64,000 bases of DNA from Peribacillus simplex (GCF_900156045.1 NZ_FTMX01000005.1:124001-188000), one strand, 5' to 3'; positions 17,374 to 27,880 are shown, counted from the stretch's first letter. A program made the numbers and translations. The notes: generated from the letters alone by a model not told the origin.

Positions 17374-18756
17374 TTGAATCGTATAGCTATTATAGGCGGC
17401 GGTCCTGCAGGGTATGTAGCGGCAATCACTGCTGCCCAGCAGGATAAGGAAGTCATATTGGTAGTCGATGGGCCATTGGGGGGCACCTGTTTAAACGAAG
17501 GCTGCATGCCAACGAAGTCCTTATTGAAAAGTGCAGATACGTATGACTTGGTGAAAAATGCCGGGCACATGGGAATTCGCCTGCCATCCACTTCGATTGA
17601 AGTCGATTGGGATACCGTACAGGAACGAAAGAAAGAAGTCATATCCAAACTAGTGAACGGCATTCGATATTTAATGAATAAGAATAAAATAAAAGTCATT
17701 CAGGGAAGAGCGTCTATCCTGTCGGGCCATCGACTGCGGATTGAGAACGGAAATAAAAAAGAAGAGATTGAAGCTAGTAAGATCATCATTTCAACTGGGT
17801 CCGAACCGATTCCTTTACCTTTTGCCCCTTTTGATGGTGAATGGATCATCCACAGTGGCCATGCCATGTCACTTCCTGCCATTCCTGATTCGCTGCTCAT
17901 TGTCGGAGGCGGCGTCATCGGATGTGAATTTGCCAGTATTTATAGCAGGATGAGCACCAAGGTTACCGTTATCGAAATGGGGTCAAAGCTGCTTCCGGGG
18001 GAAGACGATGATATTACGAGCATCCTGCATGGAGAATTGAAAAACCAAGGCGTAACGGTCCATACCTCCACATCTGTCAAAAACATCAATGCAACCAGCA
18101 AGACGGTATTTTTGGAGAAAAGCAATGGAGAACTGGAAGAACTTCATGCAGATTACGTACTCGTATCAATAGGGAGAAAACCAAGAGTGAACGAAATGGG
18201 CTTAGAGGGAAATGATATTGATTTTTCCCGACTTGGCATCTCAGTGGATGATCGAATGCAAACAAGCAATCCATCGATTTATGCCTGTGGAGATGTGATA
18301 GGGGGCATACAACTTGCCCATGTTGCTTTTCATGAAGGGCGAGTTGCGGCTTTGAATGCCTGTGGTCAATTTGCACAAGTGAATTACCGGGCAATCCCTC
18401 GCTGCATTTATACCTCCCCGGAGATTGCCAGTGTAGGCTTGACTGAAAAAGAAGCGCGTGAAAAATATGGGGAAATTAAAGTTGGTGAATTCGCTTTTTC
18501 GGCAAATGGGAAAGCTATCCTTTCCAATGAACCGGTAGGAAAAGTCAAAGTCCTAGTGAACCCACTATATAATGAAATTCTAGGTATTACCATTGTTGGT
18601 CAACATGCGACAGAATTGATTGGTCAAGGTACGGTCATGCTGCATGCAGAAATAACGGCAGATATGATGGGAGATTTTGTAGCGGCACATCCAACCTTGT
18701 CGGAATCCATACATGAAGCTTTTTTGAACGTTGTAGGTCAAGCTGTGCATTCATAA
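17374..18756 (+). CDS. acoL: Dihydrolipoyl dehydrogenase (E3) of the acetoin complex
   Basis: 460-residue flavoprotein that reoxidises the dihydrolipoyl group with NAD. It has the FAD-binding [16 protein letters not shown], the redox disulfide [16 protein letters not shown], a second dinucleotide site [16 protein letters not shown], and the C-terminal His-Glu pair in [14 protein letters not shown]. It starts with TTG at 17374 behind AAGGAGGG, 17 bases after acoC. There is no fused lipoyl domain. Confidence 0.93.
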   Translation: MNRIAIIGGGPAGYVAAITAAQQDKEVILVVDGPLGGTCLNEGCMPTKSLLKSADTYDLVKNAGHMGIRLPSTSIEVDWDTVQERKKEVISKLVNGIRYLMNKNKIKVIQGRASILSGHRLRIENGNKKEEIEASKIIISTGSEPIPLPFAPFDGEWIIHSGHAMSLPAIPDSLLIVGGGVIGCEFASIYSRMSTKVTVIEMGSKLLPGEDDDITSILHGELKNQGVTVHTSTSVKNINATSKTVFLEKSNGELEELHADYVLVSIGRKPRVNEMGLEGNDIDFSRLGISVDDRMQTSNPSIYACGDVIGGIQLAHVAFHEGRVAALNACGQFAQVNYRAIPRCIYTSPEIASVGLTEKEAREKYGEIKVGEFAFSANGKAILSNEPVGKVKVLVNPLYNEILGITIVGQHATELIGQGTVMLHAEITADMMGDFVAAHPTLSESIHEAFLNVVGQAVHS

Positions 18757-18778
18757 AAAACTGAAGGGGGATATTTGT

Positions 18779-19555
18779 ATGGCTAGCGGTCAACGGACGG
18801 CGGTAGTCACTGGTGCAGGACGTGGTATCGGACGTGCCATTGCATTAAGATTAGCTCAAGATGGATTGAATGTAGTCATTAATGACATCAATCTGGATAC
18901 GGCTGAATCGGTCGTGAATGAGATCAGGGAAATTGGGCGTGAAAGCTTTGCCGTTAAAGCGGATGTAAGCAATAGACGGGAAGTATTCGATATGGTGAAT
19001 CAAGTGGTAGAACGTTTTGGACAACTGGACGTTATGGTTTCAAATGCAGGAATTGCTCAGATAAAGCCTCTATTGGAGGTAACTCAAGAAGATCTGGAAC
19101 AGATTTTCAATATAAATGTAAATGGTGTCCTCTTTTGCCTGCAAGCCGCTGCTGAACAAATGAAAAAACAGGAAGGCGGGAAAATTATTAGTGCTGCCAG
19201 CATCGCCAGTTACAAAGGCTTTAGTTTACTAGGTACATACTCGGCCACAAAATTTGCCGTAAGAGGCATTACACAAGCGGCAGCACAGGAATTGGCCCAG
19301 TTTGGCATTACGGTGAATGCATATTGTCCAGGAATTGTCGGGACGCAAATGTGGGATTTGATTGATGAAAAAATGGGTCAATATATGAATCTTGCTAAAG
19401 GTGAAACATTTAAAAAGTTTACCGATTCCATAACCTTAGGACGCCCCGAAACGCCAGAAGATGTTGCGAAATTCGTATCTTACCTTGCTTCAACGGATTC
19501 GGATTATATGACAGGGCAATCCATCATGATTGATGGCGGGGTTATATTTTCATAA
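18779..19555 (+). CDS. Acetoin reductase / 2,3-butanediol dehydrogenase (SDR family)
   Basis: 258-residue classical short-chain dehydrogenase: [11 protein letters not shown] cofactor loop, NAG motif in [11 protein letters not shown], catalytic Ser in [10 protein letters not shown], and YSATKFAV with Tyr and Lys. The sequence [20 protein letters not shown] followed by IDEKMGQ matches meso-butanediol dehydrogenases (BudC/acetoin reductase type), which interconvert acetoin and 2,3-butanediol with NAD. It is inserted between acoL and acoR, 22 bases after acoL, so butanediol would be oxidised to acetoin and fed into the same pathway. A terminator follows. Confidence 0.85.
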   Translation: MASGQRTAVVTGAGRGIGRAIALRLAQDGLNVVINDINLDTAESVVNEIREIGRESFAVKADVSNRREVFDMVNQVVERFGQLDVMVSNAGIAQIKPLLEVTQEDLEQIFNINVNGVLFCLQAAAEQMKKQEGGKIISAASIASYKGFSLLGTYSATKFAVRGITQAAAQELAQFGITVNAYCPGIVGTQMWDLIDEKMGQYMNLAKGETFKKFTDSITLGRPETPEDVAKFVSYLASTDSDYMTGQSIMIDGGVIFS

Positions 19556-19583
19556 AACGAACGCATTATATTGTTAGATGGAG

Positions 19584-19616
19584 AAGCATCGTGTGAATGA
19601 TCACATGATGCTTTTT
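19584..19616 (+). terminator. Terminator of the aco-SDR operon
   Basis: AAGCATCGTGTGA (19584-19596) pairs with TCACATGATGCTT (19601-19613) with one G-T pair and an ATGA loop, followed by TTT. Confidence 0.85.
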
Positions 19617-19636
19617 GTGTAAACTAAATCTATATA

Positions 19637-19665
19637 TTGTAAGCGAATACATAATCTACTATAAT
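19637..19665 (+). promoter_or_regulatory. Sigma-A promoter of acoR with cre-like CcpA site over the -35 box
   Basis: TTGTAA (19637-19642), 17 bases, TATAAT (19660-19665). TGTAAGCGAATACA (19638-19651) matches the cre consensus TGWAANCGNTNWCA at 13 of 14 positions and covers the -35 hexamer. In B. subtilis, acoR is known to be repressed by CcpA on preferred sugars, so glucose repression of the pathway through acoR is likely here. Confidence 0.75.
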
Positions 19666-19770
19666 TAAATGGACCTCGATTAATATCCTATTTTATACTC
19701 CCTGGTATTTTTCCTCTAGATTGGCCCTGGTCAAATGAAGGTTTAAACCAAATGATTAGAGGAGGATTTT

Positions 19771-21657
19771 ATGCTATCCACTAGTTGTTATCTACGCACA
19801 TGGGAACGCTTTGTCAGTGAAGGGGTTCTCGACTCAAATCGTCTGAACAAGCGAATAATGGAATCCTGGCATCGCTGCAAAAAAGAACAAGTCAACCCAT
19901 ACCTTAATAAAGGCAAACACATTTTGACGAATGAATTATTGAACATTCAAAGAGAAAAAAACTCCTTCCTATTAGAAGTGGCATCACCCCAATTAACTAG
20001 GATGAATCAATCGATAAAAGAATCTGGAATGATGGCTTTATTGGTCGATCCGGATGGATATGTCCTGTCACTTTCCGGAAGCGAGAAAATCCTCGAGGAG
20101 GCAGGCAAAATAAATTTTGTTGAGGGCGTATGCTGGACGGAGGGTGAGGTCGGAACGAACGCAATAGGAACAGCCTTGAAAACGGGTGAAGCCGTAATGA
20201 TCCAAGGTACCGAGCACTATTCAATTGCCTCACATAAATGGAGTTGCTCTGCCATGCCCATTTTAAATGAAGACGGTAAGATAATGGGAGTTTTGGATAT
20301 ATCATGTCCCGTAGATTATTTCCATCCTTCCATGCTGGGTATGGTAGCCAATTTGGCGTATACGATCGAACAGGAAATGGGAGTGCGTTCCTATAAAAAG
20401 GAGCTGGCACTGACCCAGCACTCGATAGAACTTGCAGAGACCTATCCAGATTTGCCTTTTATCGTCTGTAATCATAAAGAAATGATAATCTCCGCCAGTA
20501 AACAGATTCGCAAAAAAATTCCTCAATCCATTGGTATGGCATTGGCCGATCTATTAAATCATGGATATCGAATCGTAAAGGAAAATCCGCTTCTATCCAA
20601 AGAGGATAATAGGATTTCAGGGAAGTGTTTATTCTTATCAGAGAATCATGGTCATGAAGCCAATCGGCTTTTCCCTGCTTCAATGCCAGCAGAAAGGTTT
20701 GACTTCAAAGGGGAAAGCGGGATTAGCGAAGCCTTTCATACCACATTACACAAAGTGAAGCTTGTTGCACCGACAGAAGCCAATGTGTATATATCTGGTG
20801 AAACCGGGGTCGGGAAAGAGCTTATTGCCATGGCCATTCATGAAAATGGCTTCCGTAAAAAAGGACCGTTCGTCACGATAAATTGCGGGGCCATACCTAA
20901 AGATTTAATGGAGAGTGAATTATTCGGGTATGTTGATGGTGCTTTTACAGGGGCTAAACGGCAAGGGCACAAAGGGAAGTTCGAACAGGCAAATGGAGGG
21001 ACCATTTTTCTCGATGAAATCGGTGAAATCCCTTCAGCGATGCAAGTGGCCTTACTGCGTGTAATCCAGGAAAGAAAAATCGTTCCAATCGGTGGCACAA
21101 AAAGCACTTCATTGGATATTCGCATTATCACTGCAACACACCGTAATCTTGAAGAGCTTGTCAATGAAGGGTCCTTTCGGAAGGATTTATACTATCGGTT
21201 GAACGTTTACCCCATTCACGTACCGCCCTTGAGGGAAAGGATTGAAGACATTCCTTATCTAGTCAACTACTTATGTTCACGGAATAATTGGAATATTCCA
21301 TTAACGGAAGAATTATTGAATCGTTTAAAGGATTACAATTGGCCTGGCAATATTAGAGAACTGCAGAATGTACTTCAACGATTGACCATCTTACTTGCCG
21401 AAGGACCTATGGATTATGTTGAAGTGTTGAATTCCATGCATTCACAGCCCGTTACCCGGCATGATGATTTCCCTTCACGGGAGGAACCAAGTAAAAAAGA
21501 CCTCAACGGAAATGTACTGACGATCCGTGAAAAAATTCAACGGGATTTAATGATTGAGGCATTACAAAAATCAAGAGGGAACGTAACGGCTGCAGCAAAG
21601 TTGATGGATATACCAAGAAGTACATTTTACAAGCGGCTCCATAAGTATGGTATATAG
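19771..21657 (+). CDS. acoR: AcoR, sigma-54-dependent activator of the acetoin operon
   Basis: 628-residue enhancer-binding protein. The N-terminal half carries a GAF-type sensing region (MMALLVDPDGYVLSLSG, WTEGEVGTNAIGTALKTGEA) as in AcoR and DhaR. The AAA+ domain has Walker A GETGVGKE near 343, the sigma-54 loop GAFTGA near 390, Walker B IFLDEIGEIP, and LPPLRER-type sensor residues (VPPLRERIEDIPYLVN). A Fis-type helix-turn-helix lies near the end (GNVTAAAKLMDIPRSTFYKR). It presumably activates the sigma-54 promoter at 13916. AGGAGG precedes the ATG. Confidence 0.93.
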   Translation: MLSTSCYLRTWERFVSEGVLDSNRLNKRIMESWHRCKKEQVNPYLNKGKHILTNELLNIQREKNSFLLEVASPQLTRMNQSIKESGMMALLVDPDGYVLSLSGSEKILEEAGKINFVEGVCWTEGEVGTNAIGTALKTGEAVMIQGTEHYSIASHKWSCSAMPILNEDGKIMGVLDISCPVDYFHPSMLGMVANLAYTIEQEMGVRSYKKELALTQHSIELAETYPDLPFIVCNHKEMIISASKQIRKKIPQSIGMALADLLNHGYRIVKENPLLSKEDNRISGKCLFLSENHGHEANRLFPASMPAERFDFKGESGISEAFHTTLHKVKLVAPTEANVYISGETGVGKELIAMAIHENGFRKKGPFVTINCGAIPKDLMESELFGYVDGAFTGAKRQGHKGKFEQANGGTIFLDEIGEIPSAMQVALLRVIQERKIVPIGGTKSTSLDIRIITATHRNLEELVNEGSFRKDLYYRLNVYPIHVPPLRERIEDIPYLVNYLCSRNNWNIPLTEELLNRLKDYNWPGNIRELQNVLQRLTILLAEGPMDYVEVLNSMHSQPVTRHDDFPSREEPSKKDLNGNVLTIREKIQRDLMIEALQKSRGNVTAAAKLMDIPRSTFYKRLHKYGI

Positions 21658-21729
21658 ACATGGTGTGTGAACATTATGTAAGAAGAGTAGATTGATAGAG
21701 ATCCATGGAAAATGAAAGGGGTATGGCAA

Positions 21730-22707
21730 ATGAAAACAAGAATTACTGAATTATTGGGAATTGAATATCCGATTATTTGCGGCGGGATGTTTCAAGTTGG
21801 CCGGGCCCCGCTCGCAGCCGCCGTTTCAGAAGCGGGGGGACTAGGTATCATAACTTCGAAAACACAGGTGACACCAGAAGGTCTCCGTGATGAAATACGC
21901 AAAGTGAAAACTTTGACCAAGAAGCCCTTTGCTGTCAACCTGAACCTGTTTCCAAGTCAAACTACAACCCCGAATGAAGAGTTCATCGAAGTTTTAATTG
22001 ATGAAGATGTAAAAATTGTTGAAACGAGTGGCCGAAGCCCAGAAAGTTTAATGCCCAAACTTAAAGAGCACGGCTTTACCGTGATACATAAGGTAGCGAA
22101 CGTCAAAAACGCAATATCGGCAGAGAAATTAGGAGTCGATGCCATTATCATTGTAGGGAATGAAACAGGCGGACATCCAGGCATGGGGGATGTAGGAACG
22201 CTTGTCATGCTCCCTAGAGCCGTTGACTCCGTTACTATACCAGTAATAGCAGGCGGAGGATTTTCGGATGGCAGAGGCCTGATTAGCGCCTTGTCACTCG
22301 GTGCTGAAGGGATCGTCATGGGGACTCGCTTTATGGCAACGCAAGAAGCACCGATCCATGATAACGTGAAGCAATGGATGGTATCTGCCAATGAAATGGA
22401 TACGGTTGTCATCCAACGGAATATAGGCAGCCCGTCACGTGTAGCATTAAATGCTGTCAGTAAAGAAGTGGACAAACTTGAAAATGAAGGTGCCACCATA
22501 GAGGAATTGATTCCACTTATTACGGGACAACGAAGCAAGAAAGTATACTTTGAAGGAAATTTAGACGGAGGAATCTGGTCATGCGGTCAATCCGTAGGAC
22601 TGATAAAAGAAATATTGACCGTTAATGAACTAATAACACAAATCGTCCAAGAAGCAAAAACCTCGTTCGAATTCATCCAAAGCCGTATCGAATCCATTCG
22701 AACATAA
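21730..22707 (+). CDS. Nitronate monooxygenase / FabK-like FMN TIM-barrel enzyme
   Basis: 325 residues of the 2-nitropropane dioxygenase-like family: YPIICGGMFQVGRAPLAAAV at the start, KPFAVNLNLF, the FMN-contact NETGGHPGMGD, and the phosphate-binding VIAGGGFSDGRGL with GAEGIVMGTRFMATQEA. The C-terminal IWSCGQSVGLIKEI is typical. Members oxidise nitronates or act as enoyl-ACP reductase (FabK). The pattern here suits the nitronate monooxygenase side, but the substrate is not decided. ATG at 21730 follows AAAGGGG by 7 bases. It sits 72 bases after acoR, has its own terminator, and a link to acetoin use is not evident. Confidence 0.83.
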   Translation: MKTRITELLGIEYPIICGGMFQVGRAPLAAAVSEAGGLGIITSKTQVTPEGLRDEIRKVKTLTKKPFAVNLNLFPSQTTTPNEEFIEVLIDEDVKIVETSGRSPESLMPKLKEHGFTVIHKVANVKNAISAEKLGVDAIIIVGNETGGHPGMGDVGTLVMLPRAVDSVTIPVIAGGGFSDGRGLISALSLGAEGIVMGTRFMATQEAPIHDNVKQWMVSANEMDTVVIQRNIGSPSRVALNAVSKEVDKLENEGATIEELIPLITGQRSKKVYFEGNLDGGIWSCGQSVGLIKEILTVNELITQIVQEAKTSFEFIQSRIESIRT

Positions 22708-22717
22708 ATAATGTATC

Positions 22718-22752
22718 AGGAACATGAGATCAAGTGCTCGTGTTCCTTTTTT
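22718..22752 (+). terminator. Terminator of the nitronate monooxygenase-like gene
   Basis: AGGAACATGAG (22718-22728) pairs with CTCGTGTTCCT (22737-22747) with one G-T pair, followed by five T. Confidence 0.88.
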
Positions 22753-24167
<1,415 letters not shown>

Positions 24168-24900
24168 ATGTGCGATTATGCATTCGATTTTAAGCACTAC
24201 GGTGAGTTTTTAACTGCTAATAACCGATCATTAGAATTAGTATGAACTCACGTCGTACCAGTGTGAAGTCAGTTTGTGCAAGATTAAGAACGCTTCAACG
24301 ACGCATTTGGTGCTTAAAATCATTTGGTGAATATTGTCTAAAAGAAAATTCCATGAAGTCTGACTTCACAGCAGGTATTCACGCACCTAAAGTGATAAGA
24401 ATTTACCTAAATGAATAAATGTATAAACTACTTGCTAAAACAGGAATGAGCCGTCAAGAATTAGTTGATTTAATATGGGTACAAGTTAATTTAGAATATC
24501 AAACGATTTTACGAGGAAAGGGAAAAAAGAACGCCTCCCCCCTTCATCCCATTGTCTTACCGATATTTCAAGACTATAAAGAAACTCTTTTTGAGCAGCA
24601 AAGTCATTATAGTGAACCGAACTTTTATAATCAAAAATTAAGCTTTTAATTCTCGTGGATTGCATAAAATATTTAAAGAGATTATAGAACGAGCTGGTTT
24701 ACTCGCTCACTGATTTTCTTTGCATCATTTGAGGCATTCATTTGCTACCTTACTATTACAAGAAAACAAAGATTAAGTGGATTTAAGAATGGTACAGAAA
24801 TATTAGGTCATGAAAGTCTTGGTACTGCTAGGCCAGTAGGTATACCCATATCGATTTTGAACAAATGAAAAAAAGGATAAATAGTTTCCTAATTGGTTAA
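24168..24900 (+). pseudogene. Decayed tyrosine recombinase (XerC/D-like integrase)
   Basis: Pieces of one integrase lie in order in shifting frames. Core-binding domain: DFKHYGEFLTANNRSLELV from 24189, then LKSFGEYCLKENSMKSDF and TAGIHAPK near 24350. Catalytic domain: LLAKTGMSRQELVDLIW from 24425, GKGKKNASPLHPIVLPIFQD, KIFKEIIERAG, then LHHLRHSFATLLLQENK with the H-x-x-R box, GHESLG with the second histidine, and YTHIDFEQMKKRINSFLIG ending at 24900 with the tyrosine. Stops and frameshifts occur at about 24243, 24414, 24648, 24710, 24770 and 24830. The first catalytic arginine (normally G-M-R-R) is now Ser. A second, more diverged remnant is at 27711. Confidence 0.85.
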
Positions 24901-24930
24901 TGCTTAAAATTTTTGTGATTTATACTAATA

Positions 24931-24957
24931 AAAACGGCAGAGTTAATCTGCCGTTTT
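24931..24957 (+). terminator. Hairpin after the recombinase remnant
   Basis: AAAACGGCAGA (24931-24941) pairs perfectly with TCTGCCGTTTT (24947-24957) around GTTAA, 30 bases after the remnant's stop codon. Confidence 0.8.
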
Positions 24958-25389
24958 CAAGTTTATTAATTATTTTTCTATATATTTTTTTCTGCGTTTT
25001 AAGTTTTTATAATAAATAAACCTTTTGCATTCCTCAACGTTGGTTTTTAAAAACCTTCATATTTAGGCTGATATTTTAAATGTAAAATACCTCCATGAAA
25101 TTTAGTGCAAATATTCCTAAGATGCATCAATAATAAAATCAATCCTTCTAATTTTCTCCTTAATCGAATCACCTATTATTCCTCATTTGAATTATGATTT
25201 ATTAAAAATGGATCGTTTAAATTCTGTTATAAATACATCGGTGTACTATAGTTGATACATTCTAACATCAAAAACCGGTCTTATACTTTTATTAACATTT
25301 GAAAATAAAGCCTGATTTAAAAAACAAACTTAAAAATCCAAACCATTTTTTTATATCGGCATATATAGGTGTAGAAAGGAGTGATTTAC
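24958..25389. other. AT-rich leader region before the micropeptide gene
   Basis: No gene seen. GCATATATAGG at about 25359-25369 resembles the -10 element (CATA-N-TA) of mother-cell sporulation sigma factors E and K, about 20 bases before the micropeptide start, but the -35 match is weak. Confidence 0.3.
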
Positions 25390-25464
25390 ATGTCCGATCA
25401 CTATAAAAAGTATTATCAGAAAAAGTATCGGCATTATAAAAAGAAGTACAAGTATTGCGAATAA
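25390..25464 (+). CDS. 24-residue Tyr/Lys-rich peptide, possibly spore-associated
   Basis: A tiny gene with a good ribosome site (AGAAAGGAG, 8 bases before the ATG). The product starts MSDHYKKYYQKKYRHYKKK and ends KYCE; 17 of 24 residues are Tyr or Lys and there is one Cys. No family is recognised. Short Tyr/Lys- or Tyr/His-rich peptides are common in Bacillus spore coats, where tyrosines can be cross-linked, and the next gene encodes a collagen-like exosporium-type protein, so a coat or exosporium role is an inference from composition and context. A 17-bp perfect palindrome lies between the two genes. Confidence 0.55.
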   Translation: MSDHYKKYYQKKYRHYKKKYKYCE

Positions 25465-25533
25465 TGCAAAGAATCACATTGCGGAAAACAGCGTCTGGGA
25501 ATTTTGTCATATAGATTTTGATTTCCTGGAATT

Positions 25534-25572
25534 TAGTTTAAATATCCTCTGCTAAAGAGGATATTTAAACTA
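25534..25572. repeat. Perfect 17-bp palindrome between micropeptide and collagen-like gene
   Basis: TAGTTTAAATATCCTCT (25534-25550) is followed after GCTAA by its exact reverse complement (25556-25572). Neither side has the T-tract of an intrinsic terminator. It could terminate or attenuate the micropeptide transcript, stabilise its 3' end, or be a protein-binding site. Confidence 0.7.
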
Positions 25573-25651
25573 TTAAAGCAGAAAGAGAAGCGGAAAAAAC
25601 AGAAAAAAAAGCTTCATTGCTCGACTGGAAAGTGAACAATGAGGAGAAAGG

Positions 25652-26413
25652 GTGAGTAAAATAGAAAAGCCAATTCAAGGTCGTAGATTTGTTGACACGA
25701 CCTATAAGCGTAAAAACGATGATATCCTTAATAAAAACGATGATATCCATAATAAAAAGGATGATTCCCTTAATAAAAATGAGCATTGCCTTAATAAAAA
25801 CGAGCATAAAAAATGTAAGGAGTGTGAACAAGGTCCTCGAGGACCTCAAGGACCTCAAGGATTTCAAGGACTTCCAGGACCTCCAGGACCTCAGGGAGAA
25901 ACTGGACCTCCAGGACCAGGGGGTGCTTTGGCTTATGGATCATTGTACGATCCGTCTGGAAATTTTGTCACAGTAGCTGCGGTAACTCCCCCTACTCTGG
26001 GGCAGAAGGTTGTTTTCACAAATCCTGGTCCGTTATTAGGAACAACTCCTTTTCCTCCTGGTACTGGTCCTTTTACTGATATTCAGGTTCTGACTGCTGG
26101 GGTATATGAGATAAGCATGGATTTAACAGCTAGACTAATTAATGCTTCTAACTTGGCGTTTAATACCGAAGTACAGTTCAGGTTATTCATCAATGACACA
26201 ACCCCAGTTCTTGAAAGTACTTTTGAATCTTTTAATCGAATTACAGGCGGGCCAGGAGGGCAACCATCGACAGTTGAAACTAGAAACACGATAGGAAGAA
26301 CAATCCAACTTCGATTAGCCGCAAACGATAGGCTAAGTATTAGGGTAATAACTGCATCTCTCAATGTAATGTATAGGTATCCTTCAATAGTGGTTACAAA
26401 AATCGCCAACTAG
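25652..26413 (+). CDS. Collagen-like protein of the BclA/exosporium type
   Basis: 253 residues in three parts. The N-terminal head (1-60) contains four heptads of the form LNKNDDI, HNKKDDS, LNKNEHC, LNKNEHK (residues 26-53) and a Cys cluster (KCKECEQ). Residues 61-90 are ten Gly-X-Y triplets (GPR GPQ GPQ GFQ GLP GPP GPQ GET GPP GPG), a short collagen triple helix. The C-terminal 160 residues (GSLYDPSGNFVTVAA, LTAGVYEISMDLTARL, RLAANDRLSIRVITA) look like the TNF/C1q-like jelly-roll head of BclA. The start is GTG at 25652 behind GAGGAGAAAG. No signal peptide is seen, as in exosporium proteins assembled from the mother cell. The classical BclA targeting motif is not recognisable, so localisation is inferred. 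Confidence 0.8.
   Translation: MSKIEKPIQGRRFVDTTYKRKNDDILNKNDDIHNKKDDSLNKNEHCLNKNEHKKCKECEQGPRGPQGPQGFQGLPGPPGPQGETGPPGPGGALAYGSLYDPSGNFVTVAAVTPPTLGQKVVFTNPGPLLGTTPFPPGTGPFTDIQVLTAGVYEISMDLTARLINASNLAFNTEVQFRLFINDTTPVLESTFESFNRITGGPGGQPSTVETRNTIGRTIQLRLAANDRLSIRVITASLNVMYRYPSIVVTKIAN
25727..25810 (+). repeat. Four tandem 21-bp repeats inside the collagen-like gene
   Basis: Units begin at 25727, 25748, 25769 and 25790 with CTTAATAAAAACGA or a close variant and have an exact 21-bp period, encoding four seven-residue repeats of consensus (L/H)-N-K-(N/K)-(D/E)-(D/H)-x. Confidence 0.85.
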
Positions 26414-26443
26414 CTGCCAAAGTCAGTAAATAGGAGCAAGAAG

Positions 26444-26473
26444 AGCCCCAACCTAAATGTTGTGGGCTTTTTC
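26444..26473 (+). terminator. Terminator of the collagen-like gene
   Basis: AGCCCCAAC (26444-26452) pairs with GTTGTGGGCT (26459-26468) with a one-base bulge, followed by TTTTT. Confidence 0.75.
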
Positions 26474-26849
26474 CGTTTTATAATTTTTAGATGCTTAATG
26501 ACCATGGTGGTGTTGGTTACACAGGTAAATTAAGCGAAGTCTCATTCCTTCTTCAACTAAAATGCTCCGTTTGTTCAATAAGCAACTTCTTCATATGATG
26601 TATAAATATTGCCTTGAACTGTTACCTCTGCGATCTATGAAAGTAAATAATATCGTCTCATGTTTCTTCCGGTAACACTCGTAGTCATTGTCCCCTATCC
26701 TCTACTCATTTAATTTGTAAACTACAAGACAACGGTGTTGTGTCAAAAAATTAAAAAGACATAAATCTGCTGTCTTCGGACGAAAATTGTATATTTGATA
26801 AGCGAATGAAAGAATCTCCAACAGATTGCTGGAGATTCTTAGATTATTT
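26474..26849. other. Intergenic region between converging genes
   Basis: No gene supported. Near the right end AAGAATCTCCA (26810-26820) pairs with TGGAGATTCTT (26830-26840); this hairpin probably ends the minus-strand gene at 26850-27488. Confidence 0.5.
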
Positions 26850-27488
26850 TTAAAACTTATCCGGAAACTGCTTTATAACTGCCGCAGAGATAGTATCTGC
26901 CATTAGGATTATATGTGAGACGCCTTCGTCGATTGAAACGATTCTTTCGTTCCAATTTTTTGCTAAGCTTGCAGATACATCATTTGTCACTAATTTCAGA
27001 TGCATATACAGCAAGTTTTTTAGATCTTCATTTTTCAAATAAGGGTTGGCACCGCTAAGGAAGGCTGCTATATCATCAGCATTTCTATACCATTCTTTGT
27101 TTAGCTGATTCACCAAGACTTCATTTCCGCTTTTAGCCGCATCTACAATCTTACCCGCAATAACAATATGTTCCTTAAGTAAATCCGTAAGTTTGTTCCC
27201 AGCTTTCTCCCCGTATACTGGCATTATTGCATTACCAATATCCTCCTGATTTTTCAAAAGCCTAGCCAGTACCTGTTTTTGATCCTCCGCTCCAGCTGTT
27301 GTTGCACTTGTAATATAATTACTTGTCCACAAAACATGATCAATCCAAAGTCTCCTGAATTCATTTGCGAACTTTACCTCTGATTGGCTAATATTCTGTA
27401 CCTGCGGTTTAGCGTATGCACTGTTTGTTCCAGCCACCAAGTTTAGAGGAAATAAAAAAATAAATCCCATCAATAATAATTTTTTCAT
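26850..27488 (-). CDS. Secreted helical protein of unknown function
   Basis: 212 residues. It starts with a clear Sec signal peptide (MKKLLLMGFIFLFPLNLVAG with a likely cut after AYA near residue 25). The mature part is alpha-helical and includes WIDHVLWTSNYITSATTAGA, QKQVLARLLKNQEDIGNAIM and IISAAVIKQF-like segments; DQKQ, QEDIGNA and NWNERIVSID are the most distinctive motifs. I do not recognise a named family. ATG at 27488 has AAGGAG 8 bases in front, while an earlier in-frame ATG (27506) has none. It lies inside the patch bounded by two recombinase remnants. Confidence 0.7.
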   Translation of the reverse strand: MKKLLLMGFIFLFPLNLVAGTNSAYAKPQVQNISQSEVKFANEFRRLWIDHVLWTSNYITSATTAGAEDQKQVLARLLKNQEDIGNAIMPVYGEKAGNKLTDLLKEHIVIAGKIVDAAKSGNEVLVNQLNKEWYRNADDIAAFLSGANPYLKNEDLKNLLYMHLKLVTNDVSASLAKNWNERIVSIDEGVSHIILMADTISAAVIKQFPDKF

Positions 27489-27710
27489 GAAACCATCTCC
27501 TTCCAAAGATTATAAACACCTTTTTATTATTGATATATGGGATTTTAATATTCATAATAATGGTTCTACTTACCCTGTTGAACTGTAAATTGGACTTAGA
27601 TGAACTCATATCGTCCAATGCAAGTTGTTTTGTATCAGGTTAGATCGTCTATCATAGTAATAATACACGGACACTACAATTTCCCGATTTGTGGTTAAAA
27701 TATGATGAAT

Positions 27711-27880
27711 TAATGTTTAAATTACATGTAACTTCAAGAATGGGATGCCAAGAAATAGTGGATTTAATATGGAAGCAAGCAATATAGAAATCAAACGATT
27801 TTTAGTTAGAGGAAAAGGAAATTAGACCCTCTTCCCCCTTCATCTCAATACCTTAATGTCTTTTTGAATGATTCTGTCAC
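27711..27880 (+). pseudogene. Second, more decayed tyrosine recombinase fragment
   Basis: Reading LMFKLHVTSRMGCQEIVDLI then WKQA, this aligns with LLAKTGMSRQELVDLIWVQV of the remnant at 24425; the DNA downstream (TCAAACGATTTTTAG, CCCTCTTCCCCCTTCATC) also parallels that copy. Stops and frameshifts remove any coding capacity, and the H-x-x-R and Tyr parts are absent. The two copies are clearly diverged, not a recent duplication. Confidence 0.7.
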
